Below, in pieces: positions 1-10,985 of a DNA stretch of 64,000 nt. The DNA comes from Megaleporinus macrocephalus (Eukaryota > Chordata > Actinopteri > Characiformes > Anostomidae). The notes under the pieces are model-generated. The model saw only the letters and a list, made by a program, of their open reading frames with translations, was not told the origin of the DNA and searched no databases. The stretch's first letter is position 1. The number at the start of each line of letters is the position of its first letter. The stretch covers positions 26,891,849 through 26,955,848 of the forward strand of contig CM038702.1 of the NCBI GenBank assembly GCA_021613375.1, written 5' to 3'. Both the position numbers and the translations under genes were made by a program.

Positions 1-156
1 TGAATGAATATAGAGACAAAAGGAGGAAAACTGTTGAAGTCCCCTTCAAGTAGCTGCAAGAACCAGCCAGTTTTATAAAGTAGAAAAAGAAAACATCACT
101 GATTAAGGAAGAAGACAGACACTTTAAGAGGTCCCAATGGCATGCAGGCAAGTCTA

Positions 157-351
157 CTTAAATTCTAGTGCATTAAGGTCTGGACTTTGTCCCAAAACCT
201 GAAACTTCTTCTGCTTTAAACATTCTGTTGTTTTTGAATCAGAGTCTTGCTGCACGAGTTCACAGACAGATGCCCTGACAGTTTCCTGTGGAATTTCCTG
301 GCAATCTAGAATCATAACTCCATCAATAATGGCATGTAGCCTGGATCCCAC
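157..351 (-). pseudogene. Tc1-like transposase fragment (decayed)
   Basis: Read on the minus strand, this 65-codon frame matches the catalytic part of Tc1/mariner transposases, the DDE enzymes that cut and paste these transposons. Seen: QQDSDSKT, corresponding to the family's QQDNDPKH around the second catalytic Asp, and near the end QSPDLNALE, corresponding to SPDLNPIE with the last acidic residue. About a third of the residues between these motifs are missing relative to the family, and the N-terminal DNA-binding half is absent. Plus-strand bases 734-751 (GTCCAAATACTTTTGTCC) resemble a Tc1 terminal inverted repeat, so the remnant may span roughly 120-755. Not functional. Confidence 0.6.
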
Positions 352-759
352 TGGAGCTAAACAGCACTAAACTGTGATACTGCCACCACCATGTTTCTAG
401 CTGAGAAGAGGTTCTATTACTAGAATGCAATGTTCCATTAACATTTTTTGTGCATGTTATAAAGGTTTAGTAGTTGTCCTAACAAGCCACATAACAATCT
501 TTCAGCATTGTCTGACTCATCCAGGTGGTCTTTCAGTGACTTAAAACAGGCATCAGTGTTCTTGGAAAGTTGAGACTTCATTCCTGCTATCATTTCATAC
601 ACATGATTCTTCTTCTTCTGATGTAATTCAGTGCAGAGCCTTGAAAATCTTTATGTTACTGTATGGTACTTTGTGATTTTCCCAGAATAAAATACAACTT
701 GCATTTTTACTGGATTTTTATAATGGATTTGATGTCCAAATACTTTTGTCCGATGAGTA

Positions 760-2170
760 TCAACAGCTTATTTTTCTGTGTGCTTACAAACATGCATGAT
801 AAAAAAAACAGACTTTAATATGGAAAACTCAGGTTAGTGTTTTATAAATAGAACAGGACCATCCACAATCATACTTGATTTTCATCCAATTTATTGAACC
901 TCCTGACCCAAATTATCCCCTAATCCAAATTATTGCCAGACCGCCTAGCAGGCCAGCCTAAAAGAGGCATTTTCGCTTACTGACAAATTGATGACTGATG
1001 AACTGCACAAGGACTGGCTCTTGCCACAAGGCTGCAGAGACGAGAGGTAACTAATGCAACATCCTCGACTCCTGAACAGTATTAATTATTATTTTGGTTC
1101 ATGGCCTTGCAAAACTCTAAACACTAAAAGTAATATTCGTTAGTTTAACACAAGTCATATTCAGAAGTATGCTAAAGTAACCTAAACTAGCTTGATGGTA
1201 GCAGAAGTAACCCTGACTTCACTAAAGGCCCTATGCTGGGCTGATGCTAACTTAAAGTACCCTGGTTTGTCACCAACTTTGCTAAAATAATCTACACTAG
1301 GTTATTTTACATACTATTGAATTTATTTAATATAATATCCCATATTCAAACTTCACTAAATTAATCTGATGACACTGATATTGAAAATCGTTGTGGAAAA
1401 CAGGATAAAGTTGTAATTTGCTGTGATTTTTATGGAATTGATGGACCGTTAAAGGGAACCCTGACTGTTAAGCCCCAAGGTTTATAGGCCCCAATATGGT
1501 ATACATGTCCAATACAAAAAACCTATATGACAGATGCTACGCAGTGATGGCAGTCTGGCAAAACTAGGCTTGCCTTGTCTTGTTTTGAAGGTTGACATAT
1601 TTTTGTCAATGAAGATCAAAATCATTTAATGCAAAAAACAAAAAAAATGTGTACTTGTTTTTGTGGTTTGCTGTACCAGGTTCATCTATATCTCTTGTTA
1701 TAACATGGCTAAGGAGCTGACCACAATTTGGCTTAGTATGTAGCAATTCAGTGAAACGGAGGAGGAGGAGTCAGCTGCTGGATTTACATACAGTTGGCGA
1801 TTCTGTTCAGTGTGGGTAATTAAGACATTTCCACAGCAGCAGTGAAAGCTAGACTTGACCTTCTGACCTCAAAGTGACAGCTTCACTGTGTACATGCACA
1901 CTACACACACACACATACACACTTTGTCTGACAAATATTACACAGTTTACTGCTGTTTTTTACCGTTCTTGTTTGTAACGCCTGTCTGGGTAATGATATA
2001 TTAAGCCGGTACGTACACAGTGACAGACAGTGGGCTGAGAATGTGTGTACCAGTGTGTGTGTGGAGGCCCCTGGGGCCAGGTCCACTTTGTAGAATGAGT
2101 TAAGGATTAGGCGGGATTTGGACAGCACTCATTAGCCTTGTCTGTCGAGCCTCTGATAATTAAATTATCA
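760..2170. other. No recognised gene; AT-rich unique-looking DNA
   Basis: Only short low-complexity stretches are seen, including a CA-rich patch near 1902-1922 and loosely repeated 'gctaaagtaacct'-like phrases at about 1165-1310 that may be an old tandem repeat. No frame with family resemblance. Confidence 0.6.
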
Positions 2171-2179
2171 CACACATAC

Positions 2180-2272
2180 CTCACCCAGCAACGCACTCAC
2201 AATACCGCAAAGGTCGTCAAAACCAGTTTCTTGTTGTAGGATCATGATTGTTACACACAGTTCCTTGTTCTC
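2180..2272 (-). CDS. Candidate internal coding exon, unknown protein
   Basis: A 93-bp stretch on the minus strand is bounded by a plausible acceptor (T-rich tract, then ...CATACTACTGAG) and a good donor (GAG then GTATGT). It is open across all 31 codons in one frame, symmetrical (phase 0 to 0), and begins ENKELCVTIMILQQETGF and ends with ...SALLGE. The sequence is compositionally unlike the surrounding AT-rich DNA. I do not recognise the protein family. No partner exon with matching phase was found nearby, so the host gene would have large introns. Alternative: a chance open stretch between random AG and GT sites, which is common in 64 kb of DNA. This is a structural prediction only. Confidence 0.3.
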
Positions 2273-2649
2273 CTCAGTAGTATGAAAACACACATACACA
2301 CGGACACTAGAGGTGTGCCACCCAACACTAGTCCGTCTGGATCCAATTGAAGATCGCTCTGCACTTTCTTAAACGACATTCGCCTCAGGTTGGTTTGTTT
2401 TCTGCACTTTCAGAAAAAGATACCCCTGCCTTACTTGGGTGGGGCCCTTGAGGTTACATCTTCAGTATCTTTAATCAGGAAACATATTCTACTGCAATTG
2501 CATTCTCGAAGCTGCATTTACTTCTTATACTCTGTCTTGACTCCAGGTTGTATATTTTATTTTTCTATTTAGGCTTTGCCAAGTCTGCCCTAAGTGTGCC
2601 TCCCTTTGTTTTGGTTCTCTGTATAGCTGCCCAAACTCCTAGGAAATGC

Positions 2650-2724
2650 ATCATGAATCCAATTAATTTGTATTGTACCTCTAGGGGTGTAACAATATAC
2701 TTGCAAATTAATTGGATTTATGAT
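2650..2724. repeat. Near-perfect palindrome (hairpin), possible fused transposon ends
   Basis: The arm 2650-2670 and the reverse complement of 2704-2724 agree at 20 of 21 bases. Inner segments (TATTGT at 2671-2676, ACAATA at about 2692-2697) also pair, around a CCTCTAGG core. The phrase CTAGGGGTGTAACAATA resembles the terminal sequence of fish MITEs, so two termini may be abutted head to head. Confidence 0.6.
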
Positions 2725-3580
2725 ACTCAGTTCATGATTTGGTATACTTATAATCTTTTGCAAAATATTCAAAAGAAGAAAAAATGAAGACAATACTAAT
2801 GATGATTCACAGCTCACTAACACTAGAGTTGAGAGGCAGGAGGAGGAGTGCTAGAGTGAAGTGCTGATTTGTGCTGATCATTTAGCATGCAGTGTAGTTG
2901 TATTGGAGGGCAATATAACCTCTATTCTCCACAATGCACATTTGATAACTGCTCATTATCTTTTAGCATTTAGCAGCAAAATACTGTGTAATGTACTTAT
3001 GTTTCATCCTCTTGGCCTCCTTTTAGGCTGTTAAAAAGGTGGAGGCCCCCTGCCAATATCTAGCTAAAGGTCTTACTGACAGATCACCATGGATGAAATA
3101 TGAAAAAGCTCGCTCAAGGGAGGCTTCCTTAAAGCTATGTGCTTGGGTTTGGGTTTAGCACAATTAGTTGGACCTATTTAAGTCTAACCAAGGGGCGATT
3201 GTAGGCTTAGAGGTTTAGGGGTGCTGAGCACCCAAATGAGAAAAGCTCATGTATTTCATCTTAGAGAAAAATAAATAGATACATATCAATTAAATTTTTT
3301 CTATTAAATATTCAGTATCTGTAGGCTAAAGGGTGACCAGATGAGAACGAGAGAAATTAAGGGCATGAGACTTGGAGTGAGTGTGTCATGACAGAATAAT
3401 TAGAATAATTTAGATCAAACACACCAATTCTAATATTCAGTTATCAATATTATTACGATTATCAACAACTTCTGAGCATATGATCGCGATCATGTTGGCC
3501 TTACTCTCTCACCTGAACCTGCTTCTTTTTTCTGTAAAAAGAATCAAATATCCATAGCTGACTGCCTGACCACACACACA
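2725..3580. other. No gene; possible old transposon end
   Basis: AT-rich. At 3193-3235 the phrase GGGGCGATTGTAGGCTTAG followed by TTTAGGGGTGCTGAGCACCC resembles the ends of a fish DNA transposon family, and a similar TTTAGGGGTGTTGGGG lies at about 4260. I could not define matching termini, so no element is called. Confidence 0.35.
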
Positions 3581-4110
3581 GGGTGTGTCTCAAAACCTAG
3601 TGAGTGTGTAAGTAGGCTGTCTAGGTAGCAGCTGTTTAAGTAGCAGCGTTCTGTCTGATCTCTCTCCTCATAAAACAGATTACTGAGACGATCTAGTTAG
3701 AGAGAGACTGCGTCACGGCTTGTTCCCGCCCACTGCAGCACGCGACCCGTGGTTTAGCTGGTTGCTAAATTACCAGCCGGCATCCAAAACAATAGCCCCA
3801 GACTTAAAACTCTGCTAGCATAAATGCTAATGGCTCAGAATAAAACTGCAAAATGCTTAATGACTCGTTGAAAAGTTGCAAATAAAATATTGTTTTGTGT
3901 GATTATATGACAAGAAACACATTAAAACACCAGAGAGAATCGAAATGACTTACATTTTAAAATGACTTCACTGCTCGTAGATTTGCCCGAGTTGCATCAT
4001 GGGATTGCCTTAGCGGCTGAGGAAGCGTCCGATGCTTCCTTAAAATCAGGCTAAAATAAGGTTCCTCAGTAGACAGCGTGTTTCAGGTATCTAAGAATTG
4101 GGACAGACTA
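3581..4110. mobile_element. MITE-like non-autonomous DNA transposon
   Basis: The ends form an imperfect inverted repeat: GTGTGTCTCAAAACCTAG near 3584 and, reading inward from 4109, GTCTGTCCCAATTCTTAG. About 12 of 17 positions agree. Such 'gtgtcccaatt' ends are familiar from hAT-type MITEs in fish. There is no coding capacity inside. No clear target-site duplication was seen. Confidence 0.4.
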
Positions 4111-4550
4111 CATGTCGGGAGCGCATACTATGACGTAAAATTGTATTTTCGTTGTTAAAATAATTAGTTTAACCATGTACTCTCTATGATTTTAACATTT
4201 CCAGCTTGTCAGAGACAAATTAATATTAAAAGAAAAAAAAACTAATTTTCTACTATAATCTTTAGGGGTGTTGGGGCTCAATTAAGGGGTCCCTCTGCAA
4301 GCTTCCGTTGTTATTATAGCTGATATTATCAACCACAATGTTAATTTTAAAATGTTTTAACAAGAAGCGACCTTCCTGTATTTGAGTGGGACAAAATTAC
4401 AAGCAACAAAACACCCATCTGCTGTGTGAGACTCAACAACTAAATGTTAGTTAGACACACCACATTTAGAGTTCAAACAACAAGCAAAAACCGAAACAGA
4501 AAAATAAACGCAGTAAATTGTTCAGCTCGCACATAAACAAACACACAACA

Positions 4551-4592
<42 letters not shown>

Positions 4593-4598
4593 GCACAC
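4551..4598. repeat. (AC)n microsatellite
   Basis: About 20 uninterrupted AC repeats followed by GCGC and a few more AC units. Open frames over it are low-complexity artefacts. Confidence 0.95.
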
Positions 4599-4754
4599 AA
4601 ATACATGCTGAATACATCCCATAACAACACACTTCCAATACTCCACTGCTTAAATAAAGATAACACAAGTTCTACACAATCTGTACCACACATGAGAGGT
4701 TTAGGAATGAAGCATGAAGCTGCAGCTCTCTGAACAGTCTTTACATTTCAATGA

Positions 4755-5154
4755 GTCATACACGCACACGCACAGGGTGAAAATGGTTCACAGCAAGAGA
4801 GCTGAAATGAGAGGGTTTCACACAGATAGAAAAAAAGCCACAGAGACACAAGCCAACAGTGGAAAGAGACAGACAAACAAACAAATAGACTGACAGACAC
4901 ATGCACACACGCTCAGACAAACAGACACAGAGAGTTCTAGAGAGCAATAGAGAGATAGATAGAGAGAGAGAGAGATAGAGAAAGAGTAGTAGAGAGTGAG
5001 ATACAGGGAGAAAGAGGAAAGAGGGGTAAGAGATAAAAAGCGATAAAAGTAAACAGAGAGGTAGAGACAAACAGAGAAAAAACAGCATGAGAAAAAGAAA
5101 GAAAAAGAATGAAAACACAGAGCAAGGGTAAAATGACAGAGACAGAGAAAGAAA

Positions 5155-5224
<70 letters not shown>

Positions 5225-5320
5225 TGTGGGTGTAATGTAGGAGGTGTGGGAGATGAACAATAACCAGCTTTTAGTCCAACAGAGAGAACACACACTCGCA
5301 CAAATGCAAACACACAAACA
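4755..5320. repeat. Polypurine tract with (AG)n core
   Basis: Strongly purine-biased plus strand, with a pure (AG)n core of about 32 dinucleotides at 5157-5220 and AGAGATAG-type variants from 4930. The long serine/leucine-rich frames on the minus strand are products of this composition. Confidence 0.9.
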
Positions 5321-5721
5321 CTGCACAGACATATTTAGTCATATATGAACACTTGTGTGCTCTTTTGCTCAAATTCCATGTTGTTAATTTTCTTAGTGAA
5401 AATAAGTTACACATCCTCCACAGACGACACACTGCTACATATTTATATACAAAACTACTGTCTATTTATTTACATTTACAAAAATGATGACTGCTTTTCT
5501 TCAATGTTCTCAGAAACTCTTAACAGTAATTGTTGTATTTAGGTTAATTGTCTGTAATGTGTTCAACAAAACATGGGCAGGTAACATTTGCATGATACTG
5601 AATGTGTCTACTTGTACTTAAAGACGTTACTGATTGGCATTCATTGCAAATCTGCCACATTTTACAGAAAGGTCAATAAAACATTACATTAATCTTCTCA
5701 CCTCTATATACGTCTATGTAC
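5321..5721. other. No recognised feature
   Basis: AT-rich sequence with no protein similarity, repeat structure or splice-bounded frame that I could see. Confidence 0.6.
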
Positions 5722-6003
5722 AACTGTGAACACCACAAACACATACACACAACGCCCCCGCCCCACACACTCTCACACTGGCCTTGTTCAGACCTATTAT
5801 TAACAACCATCTTGAGTGATCTCTGAAGTGGACAGTAAGAGATATAGACTTATATGCAATATAATCTTGAATGCATCTTCAGTGGCTATTTATGATTGGA
5901 TTTTGTGACAGGAGGAAGAGTCCTTCTCACATCTGAAGCAGTCGTTATTTTGGTGTCTGTGACACATCAGGTGTACGTGACATAAATGTCATATGGTCAT
6001 ATG
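5722..6003. repeat. Dispersed repeat, copy 1 of direct pair
   Basis: Shares about 270 bp, at roughly 90% identity by eye, with 7323-7596 in the same orientation, about 1.6 kb away. Both contain GGCCTTGTTCAGA, then TCTTGAGTGATCTCTGAAGT, and end at TCATATGGTCATAT. The family resembles a widespread fish repeat, but I cannot name it. Confidence 0.8.
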
Positions 6004-6843
6004 CGCTTCTAACTACCTCCAAAAAAACTCCAAGACCCCCTCTCACATCTAGACCTGCCACAGTTTACTTAGGATTGCATCACCCATAACCTACGTTAAT
6101 GCTTAATATAAACAAGAGTTACTCATTAATTAAGTCATTAGGTGGAGTTACCACGTAACTAAGTTTTGGGAGCTGGATCATGACCTCTACCTACTATATA
6201 TACTACCCCATTCTCGCTCCATTCCCGTGCCGAACAGCATCGCACCCACCACCTCCCTATCTCCTCCCTACATTTCATCTTTATCCCAAAGACGGAAGGG
6301 GGGACACCGTTCACGCACAAGCACCAAGTCACACGGAACTCCAGTCCAGCCCCCCGAGTTCTATATTTCTGCACCACCGCCCAATAGACTACAGTAATTG
6401 TGTCTATGTATGTAGGAACTTAGAGGTCAACTAGAGGTAAGCATTAAGAACCTAGAACCATAAGCATTAGGCATTATCTCCCATTAGAAAACAAAGCCAT
6501 TAGGTTTTCCCCACAGGATAGACACATGCTTACAGAACCACTGTTGTACTATGTTGTACTGTGTTATACTGCTGCACATTTAGGCCTATATATATAATTT
6601 TACTGTGGCCGAAAATATTAGTAAGATCACACTAGCCAACTAGCTATCATAAGCAATGTAGCAATGTAATTTGCCTGGCAAATCCTTTAAGCTAAAAAAG
6701 AGGGACAGAATAGCATTAAAGTCCACGTAATCAATAATCAATAGTCTAGATCATAATGGAGCTCATCTTGGTCTGTGCTATTATTTTATTAGGGTAAATA
6801 AATCAAGCTAGCTAACTAGAATTAGCAATGCCTCTACCAAAAA
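6004..6843. other. No recognised feature
   Basis: Mixed AT-rich sequence. Short open frames at 6159-6434 on both strands have no recognisable similarity. Confidence 0.55.
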
Positions 6844-7322
6844 CAAGTCAAGTCAAGTCAATTTTATTTATATAGCGCTTTTTACAACGATGTTGTCTCA
6901 AAGCAGCTTTACAGAGTTTTGAAAACAGTTATAACATATATCCCCCAGTGAGCAAGCCAGAGGCAACAGTGGCAAGGAAAAACTCCCTCAACTGGAGGAA
7001 GAAACCTTGGGAGGAACCAGACTCACAAGGGGAGACCCATCCTCCTCTGGTCAAACAGTATTTACAGTTTGCCAAAGAAAGGAAGCCTCTGTTTGAAATC
7101 TGGATAGCAAAGCTTTAAAAGCTGCACAGATAGAGGCAGTGTATGACTGAGGCAGTCTCTGGCTGAGGCAGTCTATGACTGAGTCTTTATGTTAAGTGGG
7201 CGTGAGCTGAAACAGTCCCATCCTATCTCAGTGCTGGTGCATCTGGATGGCACAGTGATGTAACTGAGGGTGTAGTAGTAATGGACAGGTGAGCTGGCTG
7301 GTGATGGTGGGGTGATGGCCCA
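6844..7322 (-). mobile_element. 5'-truncated LINE, 3' UTR only (CR1/L2-like)
   Basis: Matches 30903-31378, the 3' end of the coding LINE further right, base for base over long stretches. It starts with the repeated CAAGT/TTGAC tail and continues through TTTTATTTATATAGCGCTTT. The insertion is on the minus strand, so its 3' tail is at the left and its truncation point is at 7322, exactly where the second copy of the 5722 repeat begins. A GAGGCAGTCT-type short unit is triplicated at about 7130-7175. Confidence 0.85.
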
Positions 7323-7596
7323 ATGTGAAAAACACATATACACAACCACCCCGCCCCACACACTCTCGCTCTGGCCTTGTTCAGATCTATTAATAACAAC
7401 CATCTTGAGTGATCTCTGAAGTGGACAGTAAGAGATATAAACTTATATGCAATATAATCCTAAATGCATCTTCAGTGGCTATTTATAATTGGATTTTGTG
7501 ACAGGAGGAAGAGTACTTCTCACATCTGAAGCAGTCCTTATTTTGGTATCTGTGACACATCAGGTGTACGTGACACAACTGTCATATGGTCATATA
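7323..7596. repeat. Dispersed repeat, copy 2 of direct pair
   Basis: Partner of 5722-6003 (see there). Its left edge coincides with the truncated 5' end of the LINE stub. Confidence 0.8.
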
Positions 7597-9320
7597 TACC
7601 AAAAAGGCCTAGCTAGCGCATCCACCATGTAGTGCAGCTATTTGACCTGACTGATGTAAAATATGGTGAAATTTCATTGAGTGGATTATTACTAGCTAAG
7701 GTCAGCAGTTTATTTACCAAAAAAGTTCAGATAGCGCATCCTCCATATATTTGACTATTATATGAACATCTGGTCTGAATTATTAAGGTATAGACTGGCA
7801 TAGACACTTCTTGAAAATGTTATTAAATCAGGCAATGGCACTACACAATATCTGTAAGCATTTAGCACTAGCTTGGCTAGTAAATCCTCAGTATTTTGAC
7901 AAAGCAGGGCCTGACTGCCATAAATACTTCATAAAATACATAATGATAGCTAACCATGTCTTTAACTAGAAAGCACTTGAGCACAAAACACTTCATGACT
8001 ATGACTTGATGAGTTTAAAATATGGCCATTGCGATGGAAGTATTATAGCACAGTCTTTCCTCGTGGCGATTGAGATCCATCTCACGTCCTGCAAGCTCAG
8101 AACAATTAAGAACAATTAATGGAAGTCTGTTCTCATTACTTCATCTCATATAGATTACACCCGCTCTTCCCTTGCCTAGCGGAGGTCACTGTGATGGAGA
8201 AGGAGTAGCAGATGAAAACACACACACACACATAGGAGAGAAGTCTCATTTGTGAAGGAGAGCGTGTTTTCCTCTTTTTTCTCTCCTTACTCAGGCCCCT
8301 GATATTAAGCTAGCTAATGACCCAGTGCTGTGCTCAGGTTTGTGTAATAGATCATACAGGCTGAACAAATCACCTGCACTGAAGTTTGGAGGAACATCTG
8401 CAATGTCTTTGTAGAAAGTTACACTTCCAGATCTGGAGAGAGTAAACACTTCTGATAATAGTGTGCACCAAAATCCTTAAATCCTTTTTCACGACTTTGT
8501 TTACATCAGCTATTCATGGCCATATATTGGAAAATTAATGGAATTCCTCATAACGGTGTAGTATATCTAAGGTAGCATGCACTAGCTACTGTGGTTTGGC
8601 TGAAGGTACTGTAAGGGATTTCGCCCATGGTACTGCCGACATATATAGTGTAGCTGTTTCTGTTAGCATATTGCTTTCAAGCAACATCAGTAAAGTCTGG
8701 ATACTCTGTGACACAATTATTGGTGTTTGGTTAAAAAATTACAATTATGAATAATAATATAACTATAGGTTTAAAATAGTATTTAATATAATTTTACACA
8801 ATTTAAAATTATTTGTAAATACGAGTAAATATTTAATAACAAATGGTTCAATAGAAACTGTCCAAAATGACTTAATATAGCCTAATAAAAAATGACTTAA
8901 TGTTGCTTCCCTAGCGCAAAAGGCTACAATACCCACTACAATACCCAACATACATCATGCAAATACATCATACAACCACTGAGAATCACTTCATGGTGAT
9001 AATTTTAATTTAGTGATATAGAGGTTAATAAATACACACAGGAAATCTGCTATTCTCCTCCCTTCTGCATAGGCCAGCTAGTGTTAAAACTAATAATAAT
9101 ACAATCAGCATCAGGCATCCGCACCAAAGCAGTGTTCAAAAAATTCCTCCCACCTGCAAGATGAATTATCAGGAGAGGGGTGTTCTAGTTATTTAGCAAG
9201 ACTTACTGTATATACTACGTGTATAGGAATGAATAATTTTTTTCATTTTACCCACTGTTTAAGAGTGCCTTTAATATTATTTATAGCATTAAAGCATTTT
9301 ATAGCATAATGTCAATTTTA
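7597..9320. other. No recognised feature
   Basis: AT-rich DNA without convincing frames or repeat structure. A short CA run lies at 8218-8232. Confidence 0.55.
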
Positions 9321-9322
9321 AT

Positions 9323-9324
<2 letters not shown>

Positions 9325-9368
<44 letters not shown>

Positions 9369-9885
9369 ACCTCTCTCTTTCTCCTACCTTCCCTTCTCTT
9401 TTGCTCTTTCCTTCTCCTATCTTTCTTTTCTTTCTCTCTCTTGTGTGTTTCTCTCTCCCTTTCTCTTCTTTTCTCCTTTTTCATGTTCTCTCCCCTACTT
9501 TCTTTCCTCTCTTTTCTCCCTTCTATTTCTCTGTCACCTTTATAATTCTCTCATCCCCATCCTCCTTCTCTCTTCTCTCTCTGTCCTTTTGTTAGTGTTC
9601 TTTCTCTCTATCCATATTTTATACCATCTGCTCCTTTTCTTTCTTCTTTTTCACTCTTTCCTCATTCTCTCCACCGTCCTCTTCTTTCTGTTTCCCTCCT
9701 ATTTTTCTCATTCACTCCCCTTTCTTTTTTCTATTTTTTCTTCATGTCTCTCCTTTTCTCTTTCCCCAAATCTATTCTTTCTATCCTTCTCTTCTTCTTT
9801 CTACTCTTTTATCTCTGCTTTGTTTTCTCATCTAATTTCTCTTTCCCTCTGTCTCTCTCTCTCTTTCTCTGTAATGCACACTAAT
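9325..9885. repeat. Polypyrimidine tract with (CT)n core
   Basis: About 550 bp almost entirely C and T on the plus strand. A pure (CT)n core lies at about 9329-9364, followed by CTTT/CTCC variants. All overlapping long frames are Ser/Leu/Phe-rich artefacts. Confidence 0.9.
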
Positions 9886-10189
9886 ATACATGTGCACACA
9901 CAGTGCAGTAATTACAATATGAGATCTGTTTGTGTGCTTTCATACAACATGCGGCTCAGTCTAAACACACACTCCTGTGATTTCTACACTCACCTTCAGC
10001 CTGACCTTACCAGAGAACGTCACTGCTACTCCATCATTACAGTTACAAATCTACCAATCCATTTTAAAATCCGCCACTGAGTACATCATTCTCTTCAGTC
10101 ACACAGAGCAGATGTATAGTTAAAGCGAGAGTTTGATGAAAAATCCAATTCATTCAGACTTTACTGTGAGGCAAATGTATTTTTATCAA
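9886..10189. other. No recognised feature
   Basis: Short stretch after the pyrimidine tract; no gene or repeat identified. Confidence 0.5.
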
Positions 10190-10501
10190 TGAGTGTGTTT
10201 ACATGAATGTAATGCATGCAAGTGTGTTGATCAGATTAGTGATCAAATTAGATTAGATAATCTGATTATTATGTACATGTAAATGCGCCCACTGTTTTTA
10301 GATGCTCTGATCATAATCTGCAGTTATCTAATTACTTAAGAGGTAATGTAAACAGGGTACATTAATTAAGGCCTGGAAATCCCTCTGAGAGATCCGATAA
10401 AGAGAGCAGGATTTCAGATCACTAACCCGGTTTTTCAGTTCATGTATACTCTTACTCAGATTTCTTTCATCTTTCTCAGTCTGTGCATGTGAACACACTC
10501 A
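10190..10501. mobile_element. MITE-like element with short terminal inverted repeats
   Basis: The left end TGAGTGTGTTTACATG at 10190 is matched by CATGTGAACACACTCA at 10486-10501, its reverse complement with one mismatch. The interior is rich in TCTGATTA/GATCAGATTAG phrases, as in a fish repeat family whose ends read 'gtgtttacatg'. No coding capacity. Confidence 0.55.
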
Positions 10502-10840
10502 GACCTAAAGCACTGTGATAACATGCTAACAAACAATAAATCAGTCTCATGAAGCAGATTCAACAGGGTTCCTGGCCTTATCATACAACTGTGCCTAACA
10601 GCTTTCTATGTTAATTTAGGATTAAATATTTAGACACAAACGCTGTGATTAATCCAGATTAGATCATTCTTATTTTTCCAAAAAATTTGAAAATTGAATA
10701 AAAGTTCACAGCAGCGCTGTCGCCAAAACCAGTGTACTCTTACTGACTGTAGTAGTAACTGCTCTATTTTTGTTATGGTTTTGATTTTTTTTTTTAAGGT
10801 AAAAGTAACATTATAGATGTGATTGACACCAGGGCGGTCA
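10502..10840. other. No recognised feature
   Basis: AT-rich, with a T-run at about 10787-10795. Confidence 0.5.
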
Positions 10841-10985
10841 CCCTTTATCAGAAAGTTTTTCCTGATAGGTCAGATGCTTGGCCCTGATTGGTCAGAAACT
10901 TGCCCCTGATTGGTCAGATGCTTGGCCTTGATTGGTCAGAAACCTGCCCCTGATTGGTCCAAAGCTCATCCCTGATATAACAGAG
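10841..10985. promoter_or_regulatory. 22-bp tandem array of inverted CCAAT boxes
   Basis: Five exact-length 22-bp units start at 10861, 10883, 10905, 10927 and 10949, with weaker flanking units. Each begins C(C/T)TGATTGGTC; the first has ATAGG instead of ATTGG. Units alternate between CAGATGCTTGGC and CAGAAACTTGCC endings, giving a 44-bp dimer. ATTGGTC is the reverse of a CCAAT box, the site of NF-Y, and 22 bp is close to two helical turns. A weak GATATAA follows at 10973. Whether it drives transcription is inference; it may also be the U3 enhancer of an old solo LTR. Confidence 0.45.

Noticed and set aside
9309..10080. Long Ser/Leu/Phe-rich frames of up to 211 codons
   Set aside because: They lie on a polypyrimidine tract in several frames at once, which is an artefact of composition.
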